A DNA stretch of 64,000 nt, taken from SCTM01 sp965279655. Its GTDB lineage: Bacteria > Pseudomonadota > Alphaproteobacteria > Rhodospirillales > Rhodospirillaceae. This document shows, in pieces, positions 18,161 through 26,012 of this stretch (position 1 is the stretch's first letter; the number at the start of each line of letters is the position of its first letter). The stretch lies in assembly GCA_965279655.1 (NCBI GenBank), contig OZ257255.1:2232001-2296000 (forward strand). Reading direction: 5' to 3'. A model generated the notes under the pieces. The model ran no database searches. It had not been told where the DNA came from and was given only the letters and a program-made list of their open reading frames with translations. A program made the translations under genes and the position numbers.

Positions 18161-19522
18161 CTACCGACGACCCGCCACAGCCGCATGCGCCTCAGCGCCG
18201 GATTCCGTGGCGGAGGTGTCCGGACGGCCGACGCAACTATAGCGGAAGCCGGCCGCCGTCATGTCCGCCGGGCTGTAGATGTTGCGCAGGTCCACCATGA
18301 TCGGCGACTTAAGCAGCGTCTTCGCGCGGGTGAAGTCGAGATTGCGGAACTGGTTCCACTCGGTCACCAGCGTCACCGCGTCCGCGCCCTTCATGGCGTC
18401 GTAGGCGTCCGTGCAGAAGTGCACATCGGACATCATCTTCTTCGCCTCGTGCATGCCTTCCGGATCGTAGGCGCGCACGGTCGCACCCGCTTTTTGCAAA
18501 GCCGGCACGATGGCGAGGCTGGGGGAGTCCCGCATGTCGTCGGTGTTCGGCTTGAAGGTCAGGCCGAGCACGGCGATGGTCTTGCCCTTCACGCTGCCGC
18601 CACAGGCGTCGATGATCTTGTCGGCCATCTTGGCCTTGCGCTTGTCGTTGACGTCCACGACCGTCTCGATCATGCGCAGGGGGGCGCCATAATCCTGCGC
18701 GGTCTTCACAAGCGCGAGGGTGTCCTTCGGAAAGCACGAACCGCCGTAGCCCGGACCGGGGTGCAGGAATTTCTTGCCGATGCGGCCGTCCAGCCCGATG
18801 CCGCGCGCGACGTCGTGCACGTCCGCGCCGACCTTTTCGCACAGGTCCGCGATCTCGTTGATGAAGGTGATCTTGGCCGCGAGGAAGGTGTTGGCGGCGT
18901 ACTTGATGAGCTCGGAGGTTTCCAAGCGCGTGAACAGGATCGGCGTCTCGATCAGGTACAGCACGCGGTAGAGTTGGCGCATCACCTTCTGCGCGCGTTC
19001 GGTCTCCGCGCCAATGACGACGCGGTCCGGGCGCATGAAGTCGTTAATCGCCGAACCCTCGCGCAGGAATTCCGGATTTGAGACCACGTCGAACTCAAGC
19101 TCGGGCCGAACCTTCTTGATGATGCGCGCGACCTCGCGGCCCGTGCCCACCGGCACCGTCGACTTGGTCACCACGACGGCATAGCCGTTGAGCGCGCGGC
19201 CGATCTCTTCCGCCGCGCCGTAGACGTAGGACAGGTCCGCGTGACCGTCGCCGCGGCGGCTGGGCGTGCCAACGGCGATGAACACCGCATCCGCGCCCTT
19301 CACGGCTTCGCTGAGATCGGTGGTGAACGTGAGGCGTCCCGCTTCCGCGTTGTTGCGGACGAGGTCCTCGAGGCCCGGCTCATAGATCGGAATTTCGCCC
19401 TTCTTCAGGCGGGCGATCTTGTTCGCGTCCTTGTCGACGCATACGACGTCGACACCGAACTCGGAGAAACACGCTCCCGAGACGAGGCCAACGTAGCCGG
19501 TTCCGATCATAGCAACGCGCAT
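18161..19522 (-). CDS. ugd: UDP-glucose 6-dehydrogenase
   Basis: 453 residues. NAD-binding N-terminus MIGTGYVGLVSGACFSEFG; VGTPSRRGDGHADLSYV; NPEFLREGSAINDFMRPDRVVIG; the catalytic cysteine loop GPGYGGSCFPKDTLALV (Cys near residue 267), and the C-terminal domain VLGLTFKPNTDDMRDSPS. It oxidises UDP-glucose to UDP-glucuronate for polysaccharide or lipid A modification. It has a strong Shine-Dalgarno (AAGGAGCT) and lies 40 bases downstream of galU, which makes its substrate, so the two form a functional pair. Confidence 0.96.
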   Translation of the reverse strand: MRVAMIGTGYVGLVSGACFSEFGVDVVCVDKDANKIARLKKGEIPIYEPGLEDLVRNNAEAGRLTFTTDLSEAVKGADAVFIAVGTPSRRGDGHADLSYVYGAAEEIGRALNGYAVVVTKSTVPVGTGREVARIIKKVRPELEFDVVSNPEFLREGSAINDFMRPDRVVIGAETERAQKVMRQLYRVLYLIETPILFTRLETSELIKYAANTFLAAKITFINEIADLCEKVGADVHDVARGIGLDGRIGKKFLHPGPGYGGSCFPKDTLALVKTAQDYGAPLRMIETVVDVNDKRKAKMADKIIDACGGSVKGKTIAVLGLTFKPNTDDMRDSPSLAIVPALQKAGATVRAYDPEGMHEAKKMMSDVHFCTDAYDAMKGADAVTLVTEWNQFRNLDFTRAKTLLKSPIMVDLRNIYSPADMTAAGFRYSCVGRPDTSATESGAEAHAAVAGRR

Positions 19523-19562
19523 GGGTAGCTCCTTAAGTGGCGACGCCCCCCAGCGCCGGCGG

Positions 19563-20438
19563 TTATTTCTTCAATAGACGTTCAACAAGGGGGCGCAGCC
19601 GATCCCGCATCTCGGGATGGGCAAGGCCGAAAGCAACATTGGCTTCGACGAAGCCGACGCGGGTTCCGCAATCATACCGCTTCCCCGCGAAGCGATAGCC
19701 GTGGAAGGGCACCGCGCCGAGCGTGCGGCTCAACGCGTCGGTCAGCTGGATCTCGTTGCCCGCACCGGTGAGCTTCTTGTCGAGTTCGACGAAGACGATC
19801 GGATCGAGAATATAGCGGCCGATGATGGCCAGCGTGGACGGTGCCACGTCCGGCGCGGGCTTCTCCACCAGGCCCTTGGCCTTGGCGAGGCGCCCGTCTT
19901 CCGACAGCACGTCGAGGATGCCGTAGCGGTTGGTCTGGTCCTTCGCCACGTCCTCGACCGCGACCACATGGCCGCCGACCTTGGCGTGGGCGTCGATCAG
20001 CTGCTTCAGGCAGGGCACATCCGACAGGACCATGTCGTCCGGCAGGATCACCGCGAACGGCTCGTTGCCGACCAGTTCCTTTGCGCACCAAACCGCATGA
20101 CCGAGGCCGAGCGGGTTGTGCTGAATGACGGTATGGATCTTGCCCGGAGCAATGGTCGCGTCGCGCACCAGCGCGAGTTCCGCGTCCTTGTGCTTTTCCT
20201 CGAGCTGCCGTTCCAACGTGGGCTGCGCCGAGAAATGCCGGGCGATAGCCTCCTTGCCTTCGGCCGAGACGAAGATGAACTCCTCGATCCCGGCGGCGCG
20301 GGCCTCTTCGATCGCGTATTGCACGACCGGCTTGTCGATCACCGGGATCATTTCCTTGGGGATCACCTTGGTCGCGGGCAAAAACCGCGTGCCCAGGCCT
20401 GCCACCGGCAGCACCGCCTTCCGCACACGTTGAGCCAT
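19563..20438 (-). CDS. galU: GalU, UTP-glucose-1-phosphate uridylyltransferase
   Basis: 291 residues from the ATG at 20438, preceded by the Shine-Dalgarno AAGGGAAG. Nucleotidyltransferase fold: AVLPVAGLGTRFLPATKVIPKEM at the start (NTP-binding loop), VDKPVVQYAIEEA, GLGHAVWCA, FAVILPDDMV (metal-binding Asp) and EKP. It makes UDP-glucose, used by Ugd immediately downstream. The frame is open for another 32 residues upstream but lacks similarity. Confidence 0.95.
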   Translation of the reverse strand: MAQRVRKAVLPVAGLGTRFLPATKVIPKEMIPVIDKPVVQYAIEEARAAGIEEFIFVSAEGKEAIARHFSAQPTLERQLEEKHKDAELALVRDATIAPGKIHTVIQHNPLGLGHAVWCAKELVGNEPFAVILPDDMVLSDVPCLKQLIDAHAKVGGHVVAVEDVAKDQTNRYGILDVLSEDGRLAKAKGLVEKPAPDVAPSTLAIIGRYILDPIVFVELDKKLTGAGNEIQLTDALSRTLGAVPFHGYRFAGKRYDCGTRVGFVEANVAFGLAHPEMRDRLRPLVERLLKK

Positions 20439-20594
20439 GAAACTTCCCTTGCTGATAGTGGCCGGCGAGCATCGGCCAAACTTCCACCCGGATGGGCGCG
20501 GGGAAGTCTTGCCACGCCCGCCAGAGCCTTGCAACCGCGGGAGGAAACGGCCCGTAAGCGCTTTAGTTGCGGGCCTCAGGATGACCGGCGACGG

Positions 20595-21323
20595 CTAGGC
20601 GCGGCCCCGCAAGAGAACGTCCTTGGCCGCGTTCACCTTCGCCGCCAGATAGTCCGACCCGCCCCGATCCGGGTGGAGTTGGGACATCAGCTTCCGGTAT
20701 GCCGCCTTGATATCATCCGCCGACGCTCCTGCCGGCAGCCCCAGGACACGCAGCGCCTCTGCCTCGTCCATCGCCGTGGCGGGCGTGCGGGCCGCGGACT
20801 GCGCATCGGGCTGCTCCCGCCACTCCGGCCAACGGCGGTCGAGATAGGCCTCGAGCAGACTGCGAGAGTCCGGATCGCCGCCCGCTTCGGTCAATAGGGC
20901 CAGCAGTTCGCTCTCGCTCAAAGTGCCAAGTTGGCGTCCGGCGAAGCGGCCCTTCACCACCCGGCCGTCCATCTGTCCGGTGGCATGGTCGAGTTCCATC
21001 TCCACGAAGGCCGCCGCCGCGCCGGAGTTCTGTGCCTGCCCTGCCGCACCGCGGCCGAACCCGAACCCGCCGAACATGCCTTTCATCTGTCGCGCCATCT
21101 GCCACACGCCGAAGACGCGATAAATCCAGGCAACCATGGCGACGACGCCGCCGAGCGCGATGTTGAGCCGCCCGGTCGCCGCCAGGAAGATGATGAGGAG
21201 CAAGCCGATGAGCAGGCCCGTCCATTTGAACGACGCCTTGATCTGCTTGACGTCCGCGTCGCCATACCACTTGAGCATCAGTACGACGCCGACGAGAAGA
21301 GCGAGGCCAACGAGGATGGGCAT
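20595..21323 (-). CDS. Membrane-anchored J-domain protein
   Basis: 242 residues. Two hydrophobic segments (about 1-17 and 33-70), a Gly-rich stretch (MFGGFGFGRG), a middle domain with YLDRRWPEW, and a C-terminal J domain: EALRVLGLPAGASADDIKAAYRKLMSQLHPDRGGSDYLAAKVNAAKDVLL, with the HPD tripeptide that stimulates Hsp70. The layout is that of the TIM14/DnaJ-like proteins found beside mipZ in alphaproteobacteria. It likely recruits DnaK to the inner membrane; client unknown. It follows the VWA gene by three bases, implying one operon mipZ-VWA-J protein. Confidence 0.8.
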   Translation of the reverse strand: MPILVGLALLVGVVLMLKWYGDADVKQIKASFKWTGLLIGLLLIIFLAATGRLNIALGGVVAMVAWIYRVFGVWQMARQMKGMFGGFGFGRGAAGQAQNSGAAAAFVEMELDHATGQMDGRVVKGRFAGRQLGTLSESELLALLTEAGGDPDSRSLLEAYLDRRWPEWREQPDAQSAARTPATAMDEAEALRVLGLPAGASADDIKAAYRKLMSQLHPDRGGSDYLAAKVNAAKDVLLRGRA

Positions 21324-21326
21324 GAT

Positions 21327-22040
21327 CTAGCGCTGCGTGTCAAAGCGGTGGGTGAGTTGCAAGGCCGCGCCGCCGGTGCGCTTGCCGTAGTCCGTGAGCG
21401 CCTTGCGCCCGCCGGCGGCGAACACCGCGACCGCCGTGAGCAGATCGCGCAGTTCCTTCGCACTCCCGGCATTGAACTGGCAATAGGCGCCGTGGGTCAT
21501 CGTGGCGATCCTGCGGAAGACCGACCCCGCGGGCTCTTCGCCACCCTCATGGAAGATGAACGCGGGAACCCCGCGCAGCGCGAGTTCGCCCGCCGCGCCG
21601 ATGAGCGCATCCGCGCTTTCTTCCATCGCATCGCCGATGAACACGAACGCATTCACCTTCCCGCGCTTGGCTTCCTCCGCCGTGTGCCGCATGACGCGCA
21701 GGATCTGCGTCTGGCCTTCCAGCACGCTCACGCTGCGCATGAGATTGATCATCGACTCAGCATTCTGGAGCCAGGGGCTCGCTCCGAAATCCAGCAGGCC
21801 GCGATAGTAGACAAGCTGCACGTCCAGTGCGCCGACAGTGGCCGCCTCGCGGAACATCTCCGCCTGGATGGCGATCGCCTGGTTCCAACTGGGACCGCGG
21901 CTCGCGGTCGCATCCATGGCGAACACCAACCGCCCGCGCGTGCCGGAGGCCACGACCGGCGTTTTTGCGACCTTGTCGAGAAACGCCGCCACTGCCCCGC
22001 TGGCCGGGCGCGCGACAGGCGTCTTATCCGCCGGTGCCAT
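21327..22040 (-). CDS. VWA-domain protein of unknown function
   Basis: 237 residues from the ATG at 22040, which overlaps the mipZ end by 17 bases. A von Willebrand type A fold is suggested by RGRLVFAMDATASRGPSWNQA: the D-A-T-A-S series is a close variant of the MIDAS D-x-S-x-S motif and binds a divalent metal. Further strands VQLVYYRGL and VNAFVFIGDAMEES continue the Rossmann-like alternation. No signal peptide, so cytoplasmic. Gene order mipZ-VWA-J protein suggests co-expression with division and chaperone functions. A specific binding partner cannot be deduced. Confidence 0.65.
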   Translation of the reverse strand: MAPADKTPVARPASGAVAAFLDKVAKTPVVASGTRGRLVFAMDATASRGPSWNQAIAIQAEMFREAATVGALDVQLVYYRGLLDFGASPWLQNAESMINLMRSVSVLEGQTQILRVMRHTAEEAKRGKVNAFVFIGDAMEESADALIGAAGELALRGVPAFIFHEGGEEPAGSVFRRIATMTHGAYCQFNAGSAKELRDLLTAVAVFAAGGRKALTDYGKRTGGAALQLTHRFDTQR

Positions 22041-22848
22041 GACGGCGCCCTCCCACGGTCTCATCGTCCACATAGGTGAACATGCCAAGAGAACTCACAA
22101 GGGTGCGCAATTCCTGGCGCGCGGCGACGTGGCTAACGGCGAGGCGCTCGCTTGCCGCCAAGGCCGGCATATCGTCGACCGTCAGTCCATCGAGGAACAA
22201 CTCGCGAAAGATCACGCGCTCCGCGATGCCATTGGAGACGCGAAAACCGATGCGCTTGGCGAGATCGTCGAGCAGCTTGGCGACAAGCCGCTTGTTGCGC
22301 GCATCCAAGTGACCGACCCGGTTGCGTAAGACCACCCAGTCGATCTTGCCGCCGTCGCGGCGTGCGCGCAGCTGCTTCGCTTTCCAGATGCGTTCGGCGT
22401 AGTGGCTGGGGCGCGCGATGGCGCGGCGCACGGGATCCACATCGGCGATCACGTCGAGGTCGATCAAGCTGTCGTTGAGCGGCGTCACGATCACGTCAGC
22501 GAAGGTATGCCCCGCCAGCGACAACTCGGTGTCCGCGCCGGGCGTATCCATGACCAACACATCGCATTCGCTCGCCGCGGCGATGGCCTTCGTCAGTTCC
22601 GCCTCGTCCGCGCCCGGCACGTTCGACGGCAGGATCGAGGCATGGTGCGGATGCGTCAGCGCGGTCTTGGTGCGCTCGGCGTAGCGGCGGCGGTTGGTGA
22701 CGTAGCGCGACAACGTGCCCTGGCGCGCGTCGAGGTCGAGCGTCGCCACCTTCAAGCCATGATTGAGCAGGGCGACGGTCACATGCATCGCCAGGGTCGA
22801 CTTGCCGGTGCCGCCCTTGGCGTTGCCGAAAACAATGATCCGCGTCAT
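22024..22848 (-). CDS. mipZ: MipZ, division-plane positioning ParA-family ATPase
   Basis: 274 residues. Deviant Walker A NAKGGTGKST (9-18) with both lysines, LDLDARQGTLSRYVTNRR, Walker B LVMDTPGADTELS, and the MipZ-type C-terminal block IDWVVLRNRVGHLDARNKRLVAKLLDDLAKRIGFR, with IFRELFLDGLTVDD, matching MipZ rather than chromosome-partitioning ParA. MipZ binds ParB at the chromosome poles and makes an inhibitory gradient that keeps FtsZ at mid-cell. It is divergent from the FAD oxidoreductase gene. Confidence 0.92.
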   Translation of the reverse strand: MTRIIVFGNAKGGTGKSTLAMHVTVALLNHGLKVATLDLDARQGTLSRYVTNRRRYAERTKTALTHPHHASILPSNVPGADEAELTKAIAAASECDVLVMDTPGADTELSLAGHTFADVIVTPLNDSLIDLDVIADVDPVRRAIARPSHYAERIWKAKQLRARRDGGKIDWVVLRNRVGHLDARNKRLVAKLLDDLAKRIGFRVSNGIAERVIFRELFLDGLTVDDMPALAASERLAVSHVAARQELRTLVSSLGMFTYVDDETVGGRRHGTGG

Positions 22849-22958
22849 GGCGGGACCATAAAGGCGCGGCGGACTCGCTGCAACTTACGAGCCGGTCGGC
22901 TTGACCGCACAGGTCCCCGCGCTCACACTTGTGACGGGTAAAGCGGGGAAACGTGCTC

Positions 22959-24056
22959 ATGGAAACGGCCGATTGTGTGGTCATCGGCGCCGGCGTCGTC
23001 GGGCTCGCGGTGGCGCGCGCCATGGCGCGCAAGGGGCGCGAGGTTCTGATCCTGGAAGCCGAAGACGCCTTCGGCACCGTCACGTCGGCCCGCAACAGCG
23101 AAGTCATTCACGCCGGCATCCACTATCCGCACGCAAGCTTGAAAGAGCACCTCTGCGTGATGGGCCGCGACATGATGTATTCGTTCTGCGACGCCTACGC
23201 GATCTCCTATAACCGCTGCACCAAGCTGGTGATCGCGTCGAACGAGGCCGAGGTTCCGCGTCTGAGGAATCTTCAGGCCCACGCCGCGGCCGGTGGCGTC
23301 TACATGACTTGGCTGACCGGCGAGGATGCGAACCGGATCGAGCCCAACCTCCACTGCGCCGCGGCGCTGCACTCGCCGCTGACAGGCATCATCGACAGCC
23401 ATGGCTACATGCTGGCGATCCTGGGGGACGCGGAGGCCCATGGGGCGACCCTGGCGGTGAAGGCGCCCGTCACCGGCGGCCGGGCGGAAGGCGACAAGGT
23501 GGTGATCGAGGTCGGCGGGGACGCCGCGATGACCCTGTCGTGCACGACGGTGATCAACTGCGCCGGCCTGGGGGCCCAGGGGGTCAGCCAGTCCATCGTA
23601 GGCGTGAAGCCCGGCAGCATCCCGCCCCAGCACTTCGCCAAGGGGAACTACTTCTTCCTGTCGGGCAAGGCGCCCTTCGAGCGGCTGATCTACCCCCTGC
23701 CGGATTCCGCCAGCCTGGGGCTGCACTACACCCGGGACATGGGGGGCCAGGGCCGCTTCGGACCCGACCTCCAGTGGGTGCCGGCGATCGATTATGTGGT
23801 CGACGAGAGCCGGGAGGCCTCTTTCTACGCCGCCATCCGTAAATATTGGCCGGGCCTGCCAGACGGGGCCCTGCGGCCCGGCTACGCGGGCATTCGGCCG
23901 AAGATTCAAGCCCCTGGGGAGGCAGCCTCGGACTTCTCCATCCAGACCCCGGCGGACACAGGTGTTAACGGTTTGCTTGCTCTCTACGGCATAGAATCGC
24001 CCGGGCTCACCTCGAGCCTTGCCATCGCTGCGTATGTAGCTGAACGGGTACCGTGA
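22959..24056 (+). CDS. FAD-dependent oxidoreductase, L-2-hydroxyglutarate oxidase-like
   Basis: 365 residues from the ATG at 22959 (a GTG two codons earlier is also possible; GGGGAA lies 10 bases before the ATG). The Rossmann FAD motif CVVIGAGVVGLAVARAMARKGREVLILEAE is followed by TSARNSEVIHAGIHYPHASLKEHLCVMGRD, the signature of the DAO/LhgO group, and by GNYFFLSGKAPFERLIYPLPD and GYAGIRPKI near the end. LhgO enzymes oxidise 2-hydroxyglutarate; some relatives act on glycerol 3-phosphate or D-amino acids, so the substrate is provisional. Its stop overlaps the next gene's GTG start (GTGA), so the two are coupled. Confidence 0.78.
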   Translation: METADCVVIGAGVVGLAVARAMARKGREVLILEAEDAFGTVTSARNSEVIHAGIHYPHASLKEHLCVMGRDMMYSFCDAYAISYNRCTKLVIASNEAEVPRLRNLQAHAAAGGVYMTWLTGEDANRIEPNLHCAAALHSPLTGIIDSHGYMLAILGDAEAHGATLAVKAPVTGGRAEGDKVVIEVGGDAAMTLSCTTVINCAGLGAQGVSQSIVGVKPGSIPPQHFAKGNYFFLSGKAPFERLIYPLPDSASLGLHYTRDMGGQGRFGPDLQWVPAIDYVVDESREASFYAAIRKYWPGLPDGALRPGYAGIRPKIQAPGEAASDFSIQTPADTGVNGLLALYGIESPGLTSSLAIAAYVAERVP

Positions 24057-25357
24057 CCCACTTCCGATCTATCGGGCGATGCCCTGGGCGCCCAGCCGTG
24101 GCTTCGCTAGTCGCGACGCTTGCGCTGCTGGCCGCTCTGGCCACGGGTGCCCCGGCCCATGCCCAGCCGCGCCAGCTTGGGCCGCCGACCGGGGTCGACC
24201 TGGAGGGCACCGAGAGCGAGCCGAGCGAGCAATCCACCAAGACCGTCGAAATTCCGGTGCCCTCGCCGACCGCGAAGAAGCCGAGCGCGGCGGAAGCCGC
24301 CGGCACGGAAGTTGACGGCAAGAACGGCAAGGACGGCCTGACCATCGACAAGGCCAAGGCCGGCAACGGCACCGCGTCGGACGCCGACATCATTCTCGAT
24401 ATCCCGCTCGACCAGATCCCGAACTACCGCGGCATGATGCGCGACATCGTCGAGGAGATGGCGAAGTACGCCCGCAGCCGCGATCCGAAATTCCAGATCG
24501 TCGCCCGCCCCGGCTTCGATCTCTTGAACTTCTCACAGCGCGAATACGACCTCGCCGAGATCAAGCGCGATCCCAGCAAGATCATCGCGATCGAGACCAT
24601 CCGTCAGGTCGGCACGCCGATGCGGCGCTACATGCAGGCGATCGACGGATTCATTCTCGACGGCCAATACTGCTCCGCCCTGCGCGTGCCCCGCGCCGAC
24701 CTCGCGGCGGCGCGCAAGGAAGGCCTGCGCGCGCTGGCCATCGACACTTGCCCGGAAGACGGCGCAGTCGTGCGCGCCCTGCAGACCGCGGCGCGCGACG
24801 GCATCGTCACCTATGCGACCACCACCAACGACCCTTCATTCTCCACCCTGCCCAAGTATCGCCCCATCCCGGAGAACCCGGGCAATGTGGAGAACCTGAG
24901 CACGGCGCGGAACATGATGGTGCTATTGAGCGCGCGGTCATTCAGCTCGCGCGAGGACTGGATCAACGCCATGTCCACCAACAACTACGACATCCTGTTG
25001 ATCGACGCCTTCGACCGCAACGACAAGCCGCTGACCAAGAGCGAAGTGCATTCGCTCAAGTTCAAGCAGATCGGCGCGCGGCGGTTGGTGCTGGCGCATA
25101 TCGACATCGGCCGGGCCGACGACAGCCGCTACTACTGGCAGAAGGATTGGGTGCCGGGGAATCCGTCCTGGATCGGCGGTATGACGCCGGAGGTGCCGGG
25201 ACAGTATTTCGTGGAGTTCTGGAACCCGGCCTGGAAGGCGATCATCGGCAAGTATTTCGCCGGCATCCTGGACCTGGGCTTCGACGGCGTGGTGCTGGAC
25301 GGCGTTGAGTCCTATCGCCGCTGGGAAGCCAAGACGCCGGTCACTTTGGCTCGTTAA
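24053..25357 (+). CDS. Secreted GH114/TM1410-like protein
   Basis: 434 residues with a GTG start overlapping the previous stop codon. Signal peptide to about APAHAQ, then a low-complexity linker (Pro, Ser, Lys). The C-terminal half has the GH114-like TIM-barrel pattern: RRLVLAHIDIGRADDSRYYWQKDW, NPSWIGGM, GQYFVEFWNPAWKAIIGKYFAGILDLGFDGVVLDGVESYRRWE. In this family, including endo-alpha-1,4-polygalactosaminidases, the acidic residues in these strands are catalytic; here the DIGRAD and LDGV acidic positions are present. Likely a periplasmic or outer-surface glycoside hydrolase of unproven substrate. Coupling to a cytosolic FAD oxidoreductase is not an obvious pairing. Confidence 0.65.
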   Translation: MTHFRSIGRCPGRPAVASLVATLALLAALATGAPAHAQPRQLGPPTGVDLEGTESEPSEQSTKTVEIPVPSPTAKKPSAAEAAGTEVDGKNGKDGLTIDKAKAGNGTASDADIILDIPLDQIPNYRGMMRDIVEEMAKYARSRDPKFQIVARPGFDLLNFSQREYDLAEIKRDPSKIIAIETIRQVGTPMRRYMQAIDGFILDGQYCSALRVPRADLAAARKEGLRALAIDTCPEDGAVVRALQTAARDGIVTYATTTNDPSFSTLPKYRPIPENPGNVENLSTARNMMVLLSARSFSSREDWINAMSTNNYDILLIDAFDRNDKPLTKSEVHSLKFKQIGARRLVLAHIDIGRADDSRYYWQKDWVPGNPSWIGGMTPEVPGQYFVEFWNPAWKAIIGKYFAGILDLGFDGVVLDGVESYRRWEAKTPVTLAR

Positions 25358-25424
25358 GCGCCTCTGACGCGGCGCGGGCGCGCGCTAAGGCGGCCAGCGC
25401 TCACATTCCATTGAAGTCGGAGAA

Positions 25425-25952
25425 TTAGGGGGCCGGTGTAGAGCCGGTGACCTTCTTGATCACCAGGCCGAGGCCGGTCAGCAGCTGCTTGCCGACGGCG
25501 CCGCCGTCGCCTTCCATCTTCTGCTGCACGACAAGGCGCATGGCCTCGATGTGCATCTTCACGACCTCGAGCTGCGCCGTGGATACGCCGTCACTGCCGG
25601 CCGTCGGGAAGACGTGGTCCTCGAGGTAGTGATCCATCTGCGTGGCCAGAGCGGTCATCAGGGCATAACCGAAGCTGGTCCCCTGCCCGGCGATGGACTG
25701 TCCGAGCGCGTGGATTTCCTCGATCTGGACGGCGCGGCTTTCCGGGTCGCGGGCCGCCTCCTCATACCGTTTGGTGAGTTTCGTGAGGTCTTCGTTGATG
25801 CTGACGAAATAATCCTCGGTCGAGCGGCGGATCACCGCCTCGGCCTGATCCAGCACCTTGCTGTCGAGCGACATAGAGACGCCCGCCTTCTTCTGCTTAT
25901 CGCGCAGATTATTAGGCGGCGTAATGAACTCTATTTTAGCGGGAGTATTCAT
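25425..25952 (-). CDS. HPt-like helical protein lacking the phospho-acceptor histidine
   Basis: 175 residues, predicted all-helical. The stretch EIHALGQSIAGQGTSFGYALMTALATQMDHYLE aligns with the core of alphaproteobacterial HPt proteins (pattern H-D-I-K-G-Q-G-G-S-F-G-Y). The positions of the phosphorylated His and the following Lys appear to be Gln and Ala here, so phosphotransfer is not expected. This is my alignment by eye. No kinase or response regulator is adjacent. Start ATG at 25952 with GGGGA upstream. It could act as a docking or inhibitory partner of a two-component pathway. Confidence 0.55.
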   Translation of the reverse strand: MNTPAKIEFITPPNNLRDKQKKAGVSMSLDSKVLDQAEAVIRRSTEDYFVSINEDLTKLTKRYEEAARDPESRAVQIEEIHALGQSIAGQGTSFGYALMTALATQMDHYLEDHVFPTAGSDGVSTAQLEVVKMHIEAMRLVVQQKMEGDGGAVGKQLLTGLGLVIKKVTGSTPAP

Positions 25953-26012
25953 TAGGTTCCCCGAGAGCCTAGGTAACAGAGTGTAATGGGACGCCCTGCC
26001 AGGGGGAAGCGC

